DNA from: an uncultured Collinsella sp.
Lineage (GTDB): Bacteria > Actinomycetota > Coriobacteriia > Coriobacteriales > Coriobacteriaceae
Assembly (NCBI GenBank): GCA_900550205.1
Contig: URRJ01000012.1
Span: forward strand, 1 to 22,535
Direction: 5' to 3'
DNA length: 22,535 nucleotides
The position numbers and the translations under genes were made by a program. The number at the start of each line of letters is the position of its first letter. The stretch's first letter is position 1. Shown here one piece after another: positions 22,527 to 22,535 of this stretch. Below the pieces are notes generated by a model, which had not been told where the DNA came from, searched no databases, and saw only the letters and a program-made list of their open reading frames with translations.

Positions 22527-22535
22527 CCACGTTGA

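Overview
The window is GC-rich, with short intergenic gaps, strong purine-rich ribosome binding sites, and a serC-serA pair with a DUF1015 gene nearby. This layout and codon use fit an actinobacterium of the class Coriobacteriia, most likely Collinsella or a close relative. That assignment is inference from gene content; no rRNA or marker gene is present.

Layout. (a) Bases 1-5433 are mostly core metabolism on the minus strand: the start of a DUF1015 gene, an M20 metallopeptidase, then serA and serC (serine synthesis from 3-phosphoglycerate) with a strong terminator after serA. A plus-strand AbiEi/DUF559-like nuclease-fold gene (1675-2724) sits between the M20 gene and serA. (b) Bases 5564-6251 hold a Phd/YefM-RelE/ParE toxin-antitoxin module with its own operator. 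(c) Bases 6587-15495 hold a tightly packed four-gene plus-strand operon: a 1555-residue multidomain protein with acidic linkers and a duplicated internal domain, a ParB/sulfiredoxin-fold protein, an SNF2-type helicase, and a protein with an acidic linker and coiled-coil tail. I cannot match this set to a named defence system. (d) Bases 15603-19113 are accessory: an AT-richer HEPN ribonuclease-like gene, a hairpin-dense non-coding stretch ending in a perfect terminator, a frameshifted relic of a second SNF2 helicase of the same subfamily, and a minus-strand overlapping pair (MazG-like pyrophosphohydrolase, then a GIY-YIG plus DUF2075 helicase-like protein). (e) Bases 19228-22497 return to ordinary genes: a small acidic protein, an inverted-repeat element, a K+/H+ antiporter, and a PPP-type metallophosphoesterase.

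How the genes may work together. Regions (b)-(d) look like a defence island: toxin-antitoxin, HEPN, MazG, GIY-YIG/DUF2075, SNF2 and ParB-like folds all recur in anti-phage loci, and the helicase relic shows that related modules have been gained and lost here. The four-gene operon is the best candidate for an undescribed system. A nucleic-acid-targeting complex is plausible: DNA recognition by the winged-helix-rich large protein and the ParB-like protein, remodelling by the SNF2 motor, and assembly through acidic linkers and a coiled coil. No function has been shown, and some other chromosome-handling role cannot be excluded from sequence alone.
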